Part shown: positions 19,520 through 28,497 of the stretch, one piece after another | Position numbering within the stretch: position 1 is the first letter of the stretch | Layout: the number at the start of each line of letters is the position of its first letter | Source of the DNA: an uncultured Saprospiraceae bacterium | GTDB lineage: Bacteria; Bacteroidota; Bacteroidia; Chitinophagales; Saprospiraceae | Direction: 5' to 3' | Assembly (NCBI GenBank): GCA_937929835.1 | Contig: CALFUU010000012.1 | Coordinates: forward strand, 1 to 64,000 | Length of the DNA stretch: 64,000 nt | Position numbers and translations under genes: made by a program | Notes under the pieces: generated by a model | What the model saw: only the letters and a program-made list of their open reading frames with translations | Told to the model about the DNA's origin: nothing | Databases searched by the model: none

Positions 19520-20870
19520 AGCGCATTCATTGGGAGCTATTTTGGCTCTCTTGGTTTCTATAATCTACTTGAATTTTTTTTGTGGGCAGTCTCATTTTTA
19601 TGAGATCCTATGTGCTTACACGGTGGCCTTTGTAGGTTATTTCATTTTTCTCAGAAGTCTGAGAGGCGAGGGTCGTGTAGGTGATTTATTTAAGATTGGT
19701 GTGGCGACCGGTATTGTGTTGCGAGTAGTGCTCATCTTTGCTTTTCCTTTACTATCCGATGACATCTATAGATTCTTATGGGATGGGCACTTAATGCATA
19801 AAGGGGTGCACCCTTTGTCTTTTTTGCCGTCTGATCTGATAAAGGACTCAACGCTAGCTGACGGTTATCTAAGAAGTATTTACGCCCAGTTAAATTCACC
19901 TAATTACTTTACTGTCTACCCGCCGATCAGCCAACTAGTATTCTATCTGGCAACCTTATCCGAAAGCTGGTCGATCTATGTTTCTGCTGGGGTGATTAAG
20001 TTGATTCTACTCCTGAGTGATGTTGGTATTTTATTAATGCTCAGAAAGTTGTTGGTCAGATTTGACGTCTCACCTAGATGGAGCTTGATTTATTTTTTAA
20101 ATCCACTCGTCATTACCGAAGTCAGTGGTCAAATACACTTTGAAAGCCTGATGGTCTTCTTTCTCTGTGGAACTTTTTATGCATTGAGCAAAGGGATGTT
20201 ACGTGTAGCAGGTTTTTCTCTTGCACTTTCAATAGGTACGAAGTTGCTTCCCCTGATGTTTGTTCCATTGTTTATGAAGCATCTCAATGATAGGGTAGGC
20301 AATTCTTCATTTTTGAATTCTTTGTTTAAGTTTTTTGCGCCTTTTGTAGCAGTGCTTTTATTGACCTTTGGGCCTTTTTTCCGATCTCTTGATTTAGGTA
20401 ATTTTATGGCGAGCCTCAACCTCTATTTTCAGAGTTTTGAGTTTAACGCTAGCTTGTATTATCTACTCAGATGGTTAGGTTATTTGCTCTCTGGGTACAA
20501 TCAGATTGCCATTATTGGTCCTCTATTGAGTCTAGTGACAGTTGGCCTCATAGCTTACCTGTCACTAACAAAGAAGATTGATACTCTGTCTCAACTCTGG
20601 AAGTACTGTATGATGGCTTTTACTTGCTATTTGTTTTGTACGACTACTATACATCCTTGGTACTTGATAATGCTCATCTTTTTTGCGACTGCCATCAGGT
20701 CTTGGTGGGTGTTGGTATGGAGTGCACTTATTATACTGAGCTATTCTACCTATAGGCATCCCGACTTTCAGCAAGATCTTTTCCTTATCTCTTTAGAATA
20801 TTTTGTTGTCTTTGGATTATTCTTTTGGAGTTGGTCTAGAGGTCGTTTGTACAATGGTCCAGAAAATTAG
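19506..20870 (+). CDS. Polytopic GT-C mannosyltransferase-like protein
   Basis: 454 residues from a GTG start at 19506 inside the end of the previous gene. Around ten to twelve membrane helices. The large periplasmic loop after the first helices has the GT-C signature SDDIYRFLWDGHLMHKG, followed by NYFTVYPPISQLVFYL; the paired acidic residues and the YPP motif are typical of DUF2029/GT87 and MptA/B-like polyprenyl-phosphate-sugar dependent transferases. It should move sugars from lipid-phosphate donors on the outer face of the inner membrane, fitting with a DPM-like donor synthase two genes upstream. Exact sugar unknown. Confidence 0.82.
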   Translation: MLTSRAHSLGAILALLVSIIYLNFFCGQSHFYEILCAYTVAFVGYFIFLRSLRGEGRVGDLFKIGVATGIVLRVVLIFAFPLLSDDIYRFLWDGHLMHKGVHPLSFLPSDLIKDSTLADGYLRSIYAQLNSPNYFTVYPPISQLVFYLATLSESWSIYVSAGVIKLILLLSDVGILLMLRKLLVRFDVSPRWSLIYFLNPLVITEVSGQIHFESLMVFFLCGTFYALSKGMLRVAGFSLALSIGTKLLPLMFVPLFMKHLNDRVGNSSFLNSLFKFFAPFVAVLLLTFGPFFRSLDLGNFMASLNLYFQSFEFNASLYYLLRWLGYLLSGYNQIAIIGPLLSLVTVGLIAYLSLTKKIDTLSQLWKYCMMAFTCYLFCTTTIHPWYLIMLIFFATAIRSWWVLVWSALIILSYSTYRHPDFQQDLFLISLEYFVVFGLFFWSWSRGRLYNGPEN

Positions 20871-21039
20871 GTTGTCCACTTGGTGTTATTTTTATTTCGC
20901 AATAATCATTGACCAGAGCTACATAACATTTTTTGGTGCTGACAATAAGCTTCTAGGAGACCAATCGGAAGATGATCTATTATCAATGCTGCAAACTCAA
21001 TATCTTAAGTCACCGAAACCTATAATTGTGGGTTTGTAA
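20854..21039 (+). CDS. Possible small protein at the end of the glycosyltransferase operon
   Basis: A 61-codon frame with an ATG at 20854 overlapping the GT-C gene end by 17 bp and stopping just before a terminator hairpin. The N-terminal part is hydrophobic (STWCYFYFAIIID), and the rest is polar (DNKLLGDQSEDDLLSML). No family recognised. Position and overlap fit the operon style, but chance cannot be excluded without homologs. Confidence 0.35.
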   Translation: MVQKIRLSTWCYFYFAIIIDQSYITFFGADNKLLGDQSEDDLLSMLQTQYLKSPKPIIVGL

Positions 21040-21080
21040 AGACTCTACAATTCTTCTATGTCTATATATAGTCACAAAAA

Positions 21081-21112
21081 AAATCCGTACAGAATATCTG
21101 CACGGATCTTTT
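21081..21112. terminator. Bidirectional terminator between the glycosyltransferase and gld operons
   Basis: Ten-base arms at 21083-21092 and 21098-21107 (ATCCGTACAG / CTGCACGGAT, one mismatch) with a 5-base loop. A T-run follows on the plus strand (CTTTT) and a longer one on the minus strand (A-run at 21076-21083). Convergent genes end on both sides. Confidence 0.85.
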
Positions 21113-21132
21113 ATATCTATAATTAAGTAGGA

Positions 21133-21990
21133 TTAATATTCCCACAAATCATGTTCGAAATTGAAAAGCTCAGCTTTTATTCTATCGGACTCCATTAATT
21201 GATCGATACCAGCTCTGTCATAACCAAAGTAGATGTCCTTTACTCTTAAGTCAAGAGGATTGGACTCTTTAAGGATATAACTAGAGAACTGTCTTTGTTC
21301 GATGAGATCATACCAAGACATTGGTGCTATATCATTGTTGCCATTCTGTACTCTAACCTTAGCTAGAGAATATCTAGCTTCTGGATAGTATACCCAAAAC
21401 AGTACTTCTTGATACTTGAATTCTCCTGTATCTTCATCGATACTCTGAAGGATAGGTCCGATACCCAACATTCTAACTTTCAGAGTAGAAAGTTCTTTGT
21501 CGAAGTACCATACTTCTTTCATACGAAATTGCTTAATGTCTTCCCAGTTGATTTCATTTCTTACAACTTGGAGTTTTTCTTCATAAGTGTCAGGATCCCA
21601 AACTAGGGTAGTGTCTACTCTGTTGAGCTTAGCATCTACTTCATCAGTTGTTAATGGCTCTTTGAAAAATTCATCTCTAAAAATAGCGATATCACCATTT
21701 TCTGCCATAGATCTGAGTACACTGAAGAAAGGGGCTTTAGGACTTCTGAAAGCGATATTCATCTTCTCTCTTGTGTCCAGCAATCTTGTCATTCTGCGCT
21801 CCCACACTACATCAGCTTCTCTTACGTGATCGTATTCGATAACTGGTGATTCTTCTACTAGAGTTCTCTTTACGATACCATCTATGTAGATGTCTTCTAG
21901 TGGAGTGCCTGATTCTGTTGTCTCTATTTGCCCAAACGAGATAACTGAAATCAGAAGACCGGCGATAAGTAATAAATTATTCTTAAGCAT
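21133..21990 (-). CDS. gldN: Gliding motility / T9SS ring protein GldN
   Basis: 285 residues with an N-terminal signal peptide (LLLIAGLLISVISFGQ, cleavage near 21). GldN (PorN) is a periplasmic protein that forms the trans-envelope ring with GldK under the outer membrane. The family pattern is clear: VWERRMTRLLDTREKMN, WYFDKELSTLKVRMLGI, EVLFWVYYPEARYSLAKV and the C-terminal DIYFGYDRAGIDQLMESDR. Last gene of the sprF-gldK-gldL-gldM-gldN operon, 12 bp after gldM, and followed by the terminator near 21.1 kb. Confidence 0.96.
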   Translation of the reverse strand: MLKNNLLLIAGLLISVISFGQIETTESGTPLEDIYIDGIVKRTLVEESPVIEYDHVREADVVWERRMTRLLDTREKMNIAFRSPKAPFFSVLRSMAENGDIAIFRDEFFKEPLTTDEVDAKLNRVDTTLVWDPDTYEEKLQVVRNEINWEDIKQFRMKEVWYFDKELSTLKVRMLGIGPILQSIDEDTGEFKYQEVLFWVYYPEARYSLAKVRVQNGNNDIAPMSWYDLIEQRQFSSYILKESNPLDLRVKDIYFGYDRAGIDQLMESDRIKAELFNFEHDLWEY

Positions 21991-22002
21991 TTGAACTGAT
22001 TT

Positions 22003-23604
22003 TTATTTTACGTTGAATACCATAGTCCCAAGGTCTCTAGCTGCTTTGTCTCCAGGACACTTACACTTGATATTCTCAAAGAAATACTTGTCAGATGGTT
22101 TCGCTTTTTTGATTAAAGCTGCTGCAGCTCCTTTGAACTTACCACCTGGGTTGTCAGCAGGTTCTGCATCTTGTCTCTTTGCAACTCTCACAAGTCTAAA
22201 TCCTGCTATTGTACACCTTGCATCAAAGTCAAAACCTTCTAGATCTGGATTGATACCCAGTTGTGCTTTGAATTGTCCGTTAGGCATAGAACCACCTCTC
22301 TTACCAGATAATTTTGGTACTGGGTTAGGGATTCTTTTTACTCTAAATTGTTTTTTGTCCTGTAGTCCAGGGGCAGTTACATTAATATTAGCGAACTCAC
22401 CATTTTTAGTTGGAGAAGATACATTAACAATGTATCCACCTTTACCATCTGGCTTGACTTTTCCGCCGCCTGCTCCACTCATAGAAACTTTTACTTCTGA
22501 TGATGCTACACCTGCTGCTGATACTTCGATAGGGTTGTCAACACCGATATAAAATACATTCATCTTAGAAGCGGATACAGCAACTGATCTTTCACCAACT
22601 TCATATGAGAATGTTTTGGTAAAACTCTTAGTCTCGCCAGTTACTGGGTCAGTAAGAGAGGCTGTCGCTTTATAAGACTTTTCTCCATTAGAGTTAGCAA
22701 CGGTTGAGTAGCTTGCTTGGCCATCACTATTAAGTGGTAAATTTTTACCATTTACAGAGATTCTGATTCCTGTATTAGAATCACCACCAGCTGATGCACT
22801 TAAGAATAAGTCTGCTTCGTACTTCTCACCTTTAATAATGTAAGATTTCTTAGGAGCAGAAACAACTTGGTACTTATCTAGTACAACAGTTGCACCACCT
22901 GATCCCACCTTACCTGCAAGGTAGTTGAGCGCTGCAGACTCTGTTGCTTTTACATCATTGATGTACTTGCTGAATATTGGAACAACAGCTTGAAGAGGCA
23001 TATGGTCAAAATTCATATGAGACCAAGATGCTTTATCTTTTTGTTTCCAAGTATCGTCATCAATCTGAACAGCTATTTCTCGTGCGAATCCAGTCTGATC
23101 TTCTTTGTCGACGTACTTCATCATACTTTCTCTAAACTCTAGAAGCTTAGATTTGATCTCCTCACCTTTACCTGGATTACCTTGTGGATCCATAACAAGG
23201 ATTCTAGTTGTAACACCGTAGTCCTTCTCTTTTTTGAGTTTCTGAAGACCAGTAGTCGGATCTTCTATGTAGCCTCCAGTAACATTGCCATCGGCATCTT
23301 TGTCTTCTATCATCTCATCAACGATTCCTTGAAGGTAGTTGGTAAGTTGCTTAGACTCGTTTCTGATGGGCTCTATACGCTCAGCGTATGTTGCAAGTGA
23401 TGCTTTTGTTTTGGCAGCATCTTTTATACCCTCTATCATTCCTTCATTGGATTGATCTAGAGCTTTATTAGATTTGATAAGACCCTTATCAACTATTTTG
23501 AATGCATTAAATACTTCTGCCGAGACATTGAGTGCTAATAGGGCAGTAAGAACCAAATACATGATGTTAATCATCAGTTGTCGGGGTTCCTTAGGAATAG
23601 ACAT
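22003..23604 (-). CDS. gldM: T9SS/gliding motor protein GldM
   Basis: 533 residues, usual length. GldM (PorM) has one N-terminal inner-membrane helix and a long periplasmic shaft; with GldL it forms the proton-driven rotary motor of the T9SS. Visible: PRQLMINIMYLVLTALLALNVSAEV membrane segment (~7-31) immediately followed by a helical bundle region, then Ig-like domains (~220-510; YEVGERSVAVSASKMNVFYIGVDNPIE is typical of the D2-D3 boundary). ATG start; 55 bp after gldL. Confidence 0.97.
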   Translation of the reverse strand: MSIPKEPRQLMINIMYLVLTALLALNVSAEVFNAFKIVDKGLIKSNKALDQSNEGMIEGIKDAAKTKASLATYAERIEPIRNESKQLTNYLQGIVDEMIEDKDADGNVTGGYIEDPTTGLQKLKKEKDYGVTTRILVMDPQGNPGKGEEIKSKLLEFRESMMKYVDKEDQTGFAREIAVQIDDDTWKQKDKASWSHMNFDHMPLQAVVPIFSKYINDVKATESAALNYLAGKVGSGGATVVLDKYQVVSAPKKSYIIKGEKYEADLFLSASAGGDSNTGIRISVNGKNLPLNSDGQASYSTVANSNGEKSYKATASLTDPVTGETKSFTKTFSYEVGERSVAVSASKMNVFYIGVDNPIEVSAAGVASSEVKVSMSGAGGGKVKPDGKGGYIVNVSSPTKNGEFANINVTAPGLQDKKQFRVKRIPNPVPKLSGKRGGSMPNGQFKAQLGINPDLEGFDFDARCTIAGFRLVRVAKRQDAEPADNPGGKFKGAAAALIKKAKPSDKYFFENIKCKCPGDKAARDLGTMVFNVK

Positions 23605-23659
23605 ATATCTTTTTTAACTTAGTTAGGTAATTTTATTAATCTGTGTGGATTAATAAAGA

Positions 23660-24253
23660 TTATTGTCTAAATGCACCTAGAACGTTACCATAAACTCCAT
23701 TCAGCGAGTTCAAGTTAGCATTCAATGAAGCCATATTTGCTTTGTAAGCATTTACATCATCATTAGCTGAGTTAAGCGTATCTACCGTACTAGCCATAGA
23801 CTCCATAGCTTCGTTCATTTTATTATAAAAGCTACCCATTTGCTCGATTTGACCTTTTGTTTCAGTGAAATCAACTTCTTGAAGTGCTTTAAGACTGCCT
23901 AGGCTTGATGACATTCCTTGTAGTTCTGTCAGCATTCCACCTAGTCTACTTTCAACAGCATCAGCATCAAGAGGTCTTACACCTCCACCACCGCCTGCAG
24001 ATAGGGGAGTCAATTGTGAGCTATAGTTATCTAGTCCCGGGTATAGTTTCTCCCAGTAGTAATCTTTTTCTGGAGGTAATACTCCTAACATAAGGAATAA
24101 GAATGCTTCTGTAAGTAGACCTGCTGTGATAAGTGTGTTACCAGCAGGATGACTTAAGATCTTAGCAAGGGCACCTACCATTACAACTGCCGCACCAACT
24201 CCAATGATGAAATTCTTTAAGTACTTAAATCCTTTTGATTTGTGAAAAGCCAT
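23660..24253 (-). CDS. gldL: T9SS/gliding motor protein GldL
   Basis: 197 residues. Two membrane helices (~13-31 and ~40-58), the second holding the conserved Glu in LLTEAFLFLMLG that is thought to carry the proton path of the GldL-GldM motor. After YYWEKLYPGLD there is a short Gly-rich linker and a coiled-coil tail (~100-197). The tail is at the short end for the family (many are 215 residues or more). Located in the standard order between gldK and gldM. Confidence 0.96.
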   Translation of the reverse strand: MAFHKSKGFKYLKNFIIGVGAAVVMVGALAKILSHPAGNTLITAGLLTEAFLFLMLGVLPPEKDYYWEKLYPGLDNYSSQLTPLSAGGGGGVRPLDADAVESRLGGMLTELQGMSSSLGSLKALQEVDFTETKGQIEQMGSFYNKMNEAMESMASTVDTLNSANDDVNAYKANMASLNANLNSLNGVYGNVLGAFRQ

Positions 24254-24326
24254 TAGTTAGATTTTAAAAGTTAGTAATTAACTGATTATTAGTGTATTAA
24301 ATATGTTCAAATTATGTGATTTCTGA

Positions 24327-25562
24327 CTAGAAATCGTTGATTGATCTTCCTAAGAAAGTAAGTGCACATCTAAAGCCTACATAAGACTTCGTTGTATCTT
24401 GATACTCCCAGTTTCTAGTACCAGTCTGGCAGTAGTATGAGATATCCTTCCAAGATCCACCTCTGATAACCTTTCTCTTTGCAGATTCTGGATCATCATC
24501 TTTAGCATCGTACTTGATGTCTGGATTTAGATCGTGGGTATGGTGATATGCATTAGGGTGGTAAGCTGTTTCAGTCCACTCTGATACATTTCCTGACATA
24601 TTATACAATCCATAATCATTAGGGAAGTAAGCATCAGCTTTTACTGTGTAGAATCCACCATCCTCTGGGTAGTTACCTCTTCCAGGCTTAAAGTTGGCCA
24701 ATAGACAGCCTTTAGCATTTCTGATATAGTATCCACCCCACGGGTAAGGTGCAATCTCACGACCACCTCTTGCAGCCCATTCCCACTCAGTTTCCGTAGG
24801 TAGTCTGTACTCCTCAGTGTTAGGCTCCTCATCACCTTTAAATGCATTTCTAATATGCGTTCTCCAGTGACAGAAAGCCTTAGCTTGCTGCCAATCTACA
24901 CCAACTACTGGGTAGTCATCAAAAGCTGGGTGCCAGAAGTAGTTTCTAGCAAACGGCTCATTATAAGAGTAAGAGAAGTCTCTTATCCATACCAGTGTGT
25001 CAGGATACGCTTCTACTTTTCTAGTATTCAATAATTGAGATCTGACGACATCTGGACTTGAAGCCGCTTTTTTCCAATCTATCCACTTATACTCATAAGT
25101 AAATTGCTTGGTATCCATTGTTCTTTCAGAATCATAGAGTTTCATATCACCTTCGTAGAACATCTCATCTAGATCTTCTAAAGTGTAATCGAGCTCATAA
25201 TCCCAGTCTACTTGCTCATTACCGTAGTCGTCTTCTTTAAAGTCTCCTAGGATAGTGTGTGCAATAGAATCCCTAATCCAGTGGACATACTGACGATATT
25301 CATTATTGGTGATTTCGGTATCATCCATAAAGAATCCAGAAATAGAGATTGATTTTGGTCGTTGGGTGTAGGTGCTAAACACATCCTGATCACTCTGACC
25401 GATTGTAAGTGTACCGGAGGGAACATATACCATCCCAAAAGGATTTATACCATTCCATCCTGGTCTATCTTGAACTCCTACAAGTTCACCTGTCTGCTCT
25501 GTACCACACGAACTCAATAAGAGAAGTACCAAGCCCATTAAAAACAATGATTGTCTTTTCAT
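24327..25562 (-). CDS. gldK: T9SS/gliding lipoprotein GldK
   Basis: 411 residues from the ATG at 25562; an in-frame TTG at 25598 would add 12 residues ahead of the signal peptide and is less likely. Lipobox LLLLSSC (Cys ~19). The rest is a formylglycine-generating-enzyme-like (FGE-sulfatase) fold with FGMVYVPSGTLTIGQSDQD, FFMDDTEITNNEYRQYV, YRLPTETEWEWAARGG, GLYNMSGNVSEWTETAY and KVIRGGSWKD. GldK (PorK) is the outer-membrane lipoprotein of the ring made with GldN; the fold is structural, not enzymatic. A short inverted repeat (25600-25613) precedes the gene, 190 bp after sprF. Confidence 0.96.
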   Translation of the reverse strand: MKRQSLFLMGLVLLLLSSCGTEQTGELVGVQDRPGWNGINPFGMVYVPSGTLTIGQSDQDVFSTYTQRPKSISISGFFMDDTEITNNEYRQYVHWIRDSIAHTILGDFKEDDYGNEQVDWDYELDYTLEDLDEMFYEGDMKLYDSERTMDTKQFTYEYKWIDWKKAASSPDVVRSQLLNTRKVEAYPDTLVWIRDFSYSYNEPFARNYFWHPAFDDYPVVGVDWQQAKAFCHWRTHIRNAFKGDEEPNTEEYRLPTETEWEWAARGGREIAPYPWGGYYIRNAKGCLLANFKPGRGNYPEDGGFYTVKADAYFPNDYGLYNMSGNVSEWTETAYHPNAYHHTHDLNPDIKYDAKDDDPESAKRKVIRGGSWKDISYYCQTGTRNWEYQDTTKSYVGFRCALTFLGRSINDF

Positions 25563-25751
25563 GCCTTTGTTAACTGATTTTGCCAAATTATTACTCAAAC
25601 TTCGATAACGAAGTGTGTAAAAATAACTTTTGTTGCCAAACTACAAAAACATAGTTCGGTTTTATATTGCCCGCCTTCTCAAAGAGAAAGCAGTGTTATA
25701 ACGCATTAATTATCAATGGTATTATGTCATTATGTGACATTTTACCATCTA

Positions 25752-26702
25752 TTATAGATAACGTGGATTATAGATAATTTCTGGTGGTAAGCCTATCCCC
25801 AACAATTTGTTCAAATTGTAGTTGATGTGAATCTCATGACTCCCACCCGCAAGACGACCCACCTGGCTCAAACCAACGTCATAGCTATAGGATAAAGTGT
25901 AATTTTTATTAAATTCTATCCCCGCAATTATAGCTAAAGCGTCTAATGATTCAGCATTGAATCCTCGTAAGCTTATTCCTCCAAAAACGTTGCCACTTTT
26001 AGCGACACATGAGAGGTCGGACTGATACGATGCAAAATTTGTTTTAAGCAATAGACTCGGATATAAAAGCAAATCCTTTATCCTAAATAGATATCTGCCA
26101 ATTATCTTGACGTTTTTACCATTATCAATAGCGGTAGAGCCTAGTTTCTGATTTGGTAGAAGTAAATTCTGCACAGATATACCGAGGTCAAATTTTGTAT
26201 GTCCTAGAAATAAGCTCAAATCATAGTCTAATCTGACACTTCTATCTATTCCTGTACCGAGGATGATATCTTGATGATCTATACTTCCTGCACTATAAAT
26301 ACCCTGAGGCGTGACGATAAGACTACCATCTAGACCAGATTGTGTAATTCCTAATGAAGAGCCAAAAGACAGTACGCCAAAGGCTCTTTTGAGGATACGA
26401 TTATAGGAGATGCCTGCGGAGGTGAGGGAGAGGCTACCCAGTTGATCGCTTTTCAAATAGGCACCTACAGCACCTTCCCATATCACAACTGGCAAGTGTG
26501 CATTAACAGAAAACTGACGTGGATGCCCTTCTATTACTCCCCACTGATCTCTGTAATTAAGATTTACCGAAAGTGTATTGTCTAAGCCTGCGTAGGCAGA
26601 GTTGACTTGATATAGGTCGATTAGATAGAGACTATTCTGAGGTGCCAGTTGACACAGTGCTGCTTTTCCTGTAAGTAGGAAAAGGAGGTTGAAGAGGATA
26701 AT
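25752..26702 (-). CDS. PorP/SprF-family outer-membrane protein with non-ATG start
   Basis: About 317 residues. The frame is open from a TAG at 26727-26729 down to the stop at 25752, yet contains no ATG, GTG or TTG before 26495. Upstream of 26495 the translation is plainly coding: a signal peptide (LFNLLFLLTGKAALCQ), then LYQVNSAYAGLDNTLSVNLN and YRDQWGVIEGHPRQFSVN, which are the family-defining N-terminal motifs of PorP/SprF. The start is therefore a rare codon, ATT at 26702 or ATA at 26705 being best placed, or there is a sequence error. Family members bind T9SS type B cargo or the GldK ring at the outer membrane; the rest is a 14-strand barrel-like pattern (GTGIDRSVRLDYDLSLFLG, YTLSYSYDVGLSQVGRLAGG). 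It precedes gldK as in many relatives. Confidence 0.88.
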   Translation of the reverse strand: MILFNLLFLLTGKAALCQLAPQNSLYLIDLYQVNSAYAGLDNTLSVNLNYRDQWGVIEGHPRQFSVNAHLPVVIWEGAVGAYLKSDQLGSLSLTSAGISYNRILKRAFGVLSFGSSLGITQSGLDGSLIVTPQGIYSAGSIDHQDIILGTGIDRSVRLDYDLSLFLGHTKFDLGISVQNLLLPNQKLGSTAIDNGKNVKIIGRYLFRIKDLLLYPSLLLKTNFASYQSDLSCVAKSGNVFGGISLRGFNAESLDALAIIAGIEFNKNYTLSYSYDVGLSQVGRLAGGSHEIHINYNLNKLLGIGLPPEIIYNPRYL

Positions 26703-26774
26703 TATGTATGTTTTTGAGCGGATAGCCTATTTTCTACTCTAAAAGAACGGAAATACTCAATAGTAAGCAAGTGT

Positions 26775-27539
26775 TTAGATCAAGTCCAATACCATATTGT
26801 CATTAAAAGGCAAGACAGCCTCAGGAAGTAACTGCGCCCACTCTGCCGTCAAGCCCATTAAGTGGCTTATGTGAGAAAGGTATGCTTGACGGGGTTGGAT
26901 CTTTTTTATTTCCCTAAGCGCTTCTTCCAAGGTAAAATGGGAATGATGTTCTTTTTTCCTTAAGGCGTTAATAATAAGTGTGTCGAGACCTTGGAGATGC
27001 GGATATTGGTCTTCTGGAATACTCTTGGCATCGGTTAGGTAAGCAAAGTCCTTTATTCTGTATCCATAAATATCTAATAGACCATGTCGAACCTTTATGG
27101 GTCTGATCGATAATCCATTGATGGAAAAGGGGCTGTCGTCAATAACATGTATACTGACACGCGGTGCACCTGGATAGAGGTCATCACCAAACATATAGGG
27201 ATAATATGCTTTAAGACAATTCGCTACTCGCTGAGAAGCATAGACGGGAATGGACTTTCTCTGAGCAAAATTTATCGACCTAATATCATCCAAACCAGCT
27301 ATATGGTCATTATGCTCGTGGGTAATAAGTACTGCATCCACGTCATCAAGTTCATTATGTAGAAACTGTTGTCTGAAATCTGGTCCTATATCTATGAGAA
27401 TCTTGGCCTCTTCAGTCTGGACGTATACGGCAGATCTCAGCCGCTTATCTCTTTTATCATTAGAGGTGCAGACAGCACACGGGCAACCAATTACTGGTAC
27501 TCCTTGCGAAGTTCCTGAACCAAGACAAATGATTTTCAA
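26775..27539 (-). CDS. MBL-fold metal-dependent hydrolase (PhnP-like)
   Basis: 254 residues. Metallo-beta-lactamase fold with the HEHNDHIAGLDDI motif (HxHxDH, ~77), N-terminal LGSGTSQGVPVIGC with CPCAVC, typical of the PhnP / phosphoribosyl cyclic phosphodiesterase-like branch, and the late YLTDAKSIP and LSHISHLMG metal-site segments. The start is TTG at 27539; there is no ATG in a sensible position. The four early cysteines suggest a structural zinc as in PhnP. Common in Bacteroidota as a stand-alone gene. Substrate uncertain. Follows the 93-residue gene by 13 bp. Confidence 0.9.
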   Translation of the reverse strand: MKIICLGSGTSQGVPVIGCPCAVCTSNDKRDKRLRSAVYVQTEEAKILIDIGPDFRQQFLHNELDDVDAVLITHEHNDHIAGLDDIRSINFAQRKSIPVYASQRVANCLKAYYPYMFGDDLYPGAPRVSIHVIDDSPFSINGLSIRPIKVRHGLLDIYGYRIKDFAYLTDAKSIPEDQYPHLQGLDTLIINALRKKEHHSHFTLEEALREIKKIQPRQAYLSHISHLMGLTAEWAQLLPEAVLPFNDNMVLDLI

Positions 27540-27552
27540 TACTGAATTTTTG

Positions 27553-27834
27553 TTAAGATAGACCTTCTGCGTAGGATTTAGCTATCAACTTGAGAATTTG
27601 TTTGGATTCTTCCTTAAGCGCTTCTTCTTTCAGTTCTACTTGTTGGATGAGATCAATCATAGCTTCTATGCGGCCTTTCGTATCATAAAACTTGTTGATT
27701 ATGACGATTTTCTTATCTCTAAGAAGACAATAACCAGATTTGAATTGTCCTCTTTCGTACCTGACTGTAAATTCAGATGAAGTGAGGACATCCTCAAGTT
27801 TTTTTAGGGTAGTTTTGTTGTATTTCAAGGCCAT
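27553..27834 (-). CDS. Small conserved-looking cytoplasmic protein, function unknown
   Basis: 93 residues, ATG start. Two parts: an alpha/beta segment with YERGQFKSGYCLLRDKKIVI and INKFYDTKGRIEAMIDLI, and a C-terminal charged helix (EEALKEESKQILKLI). The former pattern is familiar from short uncharacterised Bacteroidota proteins. No catalytic residues or membrane helix are visible. First gene of the minus-strand run leading into the MBL hydrolase and the gld operon. Divergent from the beta-barrel gene. Confidence 0.8.
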   Translation of the reverse strand: MALKYNKTTLKKLEDVLTSSEFTVRYERGQFKSGYCLLRDKKIVIINKFYDTKGRIEAMIDLIQQVELKEEALKEESKQILKLIAKSYAEGLS

Positions 27835-27892
27835 TTCTCTTCTTCAGGTGGCAAATATAAACCCATCGTTTCGTATGTCAGTTATTATTAAT

Positions 27893-28495
27893 ATGAAATA
27901 TCTCCTAGTTACCATCTTTTTATTTTCTCTATGTTCCATAAGTACCGTCGAGGGACAAAGGGGATTTAAGGGATCAATATTGGCTGGGCTTAATTTAAGT
28001 CAGATAGATGGCGATGAGTTGGTTGGGTACAGACAAGCTGGACTCACATCTGGTCTCAAAGTTTCCTTCCAGCTCAAAAACAGGCTATATGGCAACTTAG
28101 AGCTACTTTATAGCCAGAGAGGATCAAGTGCGAAGCTATTTAGCAATAAAGGATCCGTGACACGAATCAATTATTTGGAATTGCCACTTTACGTATCTTT
28201 TAAGGATTGGTACATAGAAAATGAGAACTATTACAAGCTTTCTGGTGAAGTAGGATTGAGTCTAGGAAATATTATCAGTGCCAGTGTTTCTGAAGAAGTC
28301 ACTGATTACAATCCAGACTGGTTCGAAACAAAAGATATCGGCTGGATGCTAGGAGCCAACTACGCATTTACCAAGCACTTGTCTGTGACAGTGAGATACA
28401 CCAGATCAATTAATAAGCTTCTTGATGACAATACACTCTTTGAGAGATACTTATTGGGTTATTTTTGGACAATTAGAACTGACTATACATTTTAG
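27893..28495 (+). CDS. Outer-membrane beta-barrel protein (PorT-like)
   Basis: 200 residues from the ATG at 27893 (another ATG at 27875 would add six residues before the signal peptide). Signal peptide KYLLVTIFLFSLCSISTVEGQ, then alternating strands such as GSILAGLNLSQIDGDEL, YGNLELLYSQRGS, INYLELPLYVSF, YKLSGEVGLSLG, WMLGANYAFTKHLSVTVRY and a C-terminal aromatic residue (YTF). This matches the PF13568-type outer-membrane beta-barrel family, which includes PorT of the T9SS; PorT identity itself is not proven. Overlaps none of its neighbours; the lipoprotein gene follows after 2 bp. Confidence 0.85.
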   Translation: MKYLLVTIFLFSLCSISTVEGQRGFKGSILAGLNLSQIDGDELVGYRQAGLTSGLKVSFQLKNRLYGNLELLYSQRGSSAKLFSNKGSVTRINYLELPLYVSFKDWYIENENYYKLSGEVGLSLGNIISASVSEEVTDYNPDWFETKDIGWMLGANYAFTKHLSVTVRYTRSINKLLDDNTLFERYLLGYFWTIRTDYTF

Positions 28496-28497
28496 AT

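Noticed and set aside
22013-22552. 179-codon plus-strand ORF inside gldM
   Set aside because: Shadow of gldM in the antisense frame. gldM is certain by family and operon position, and the shadow product has no domain.
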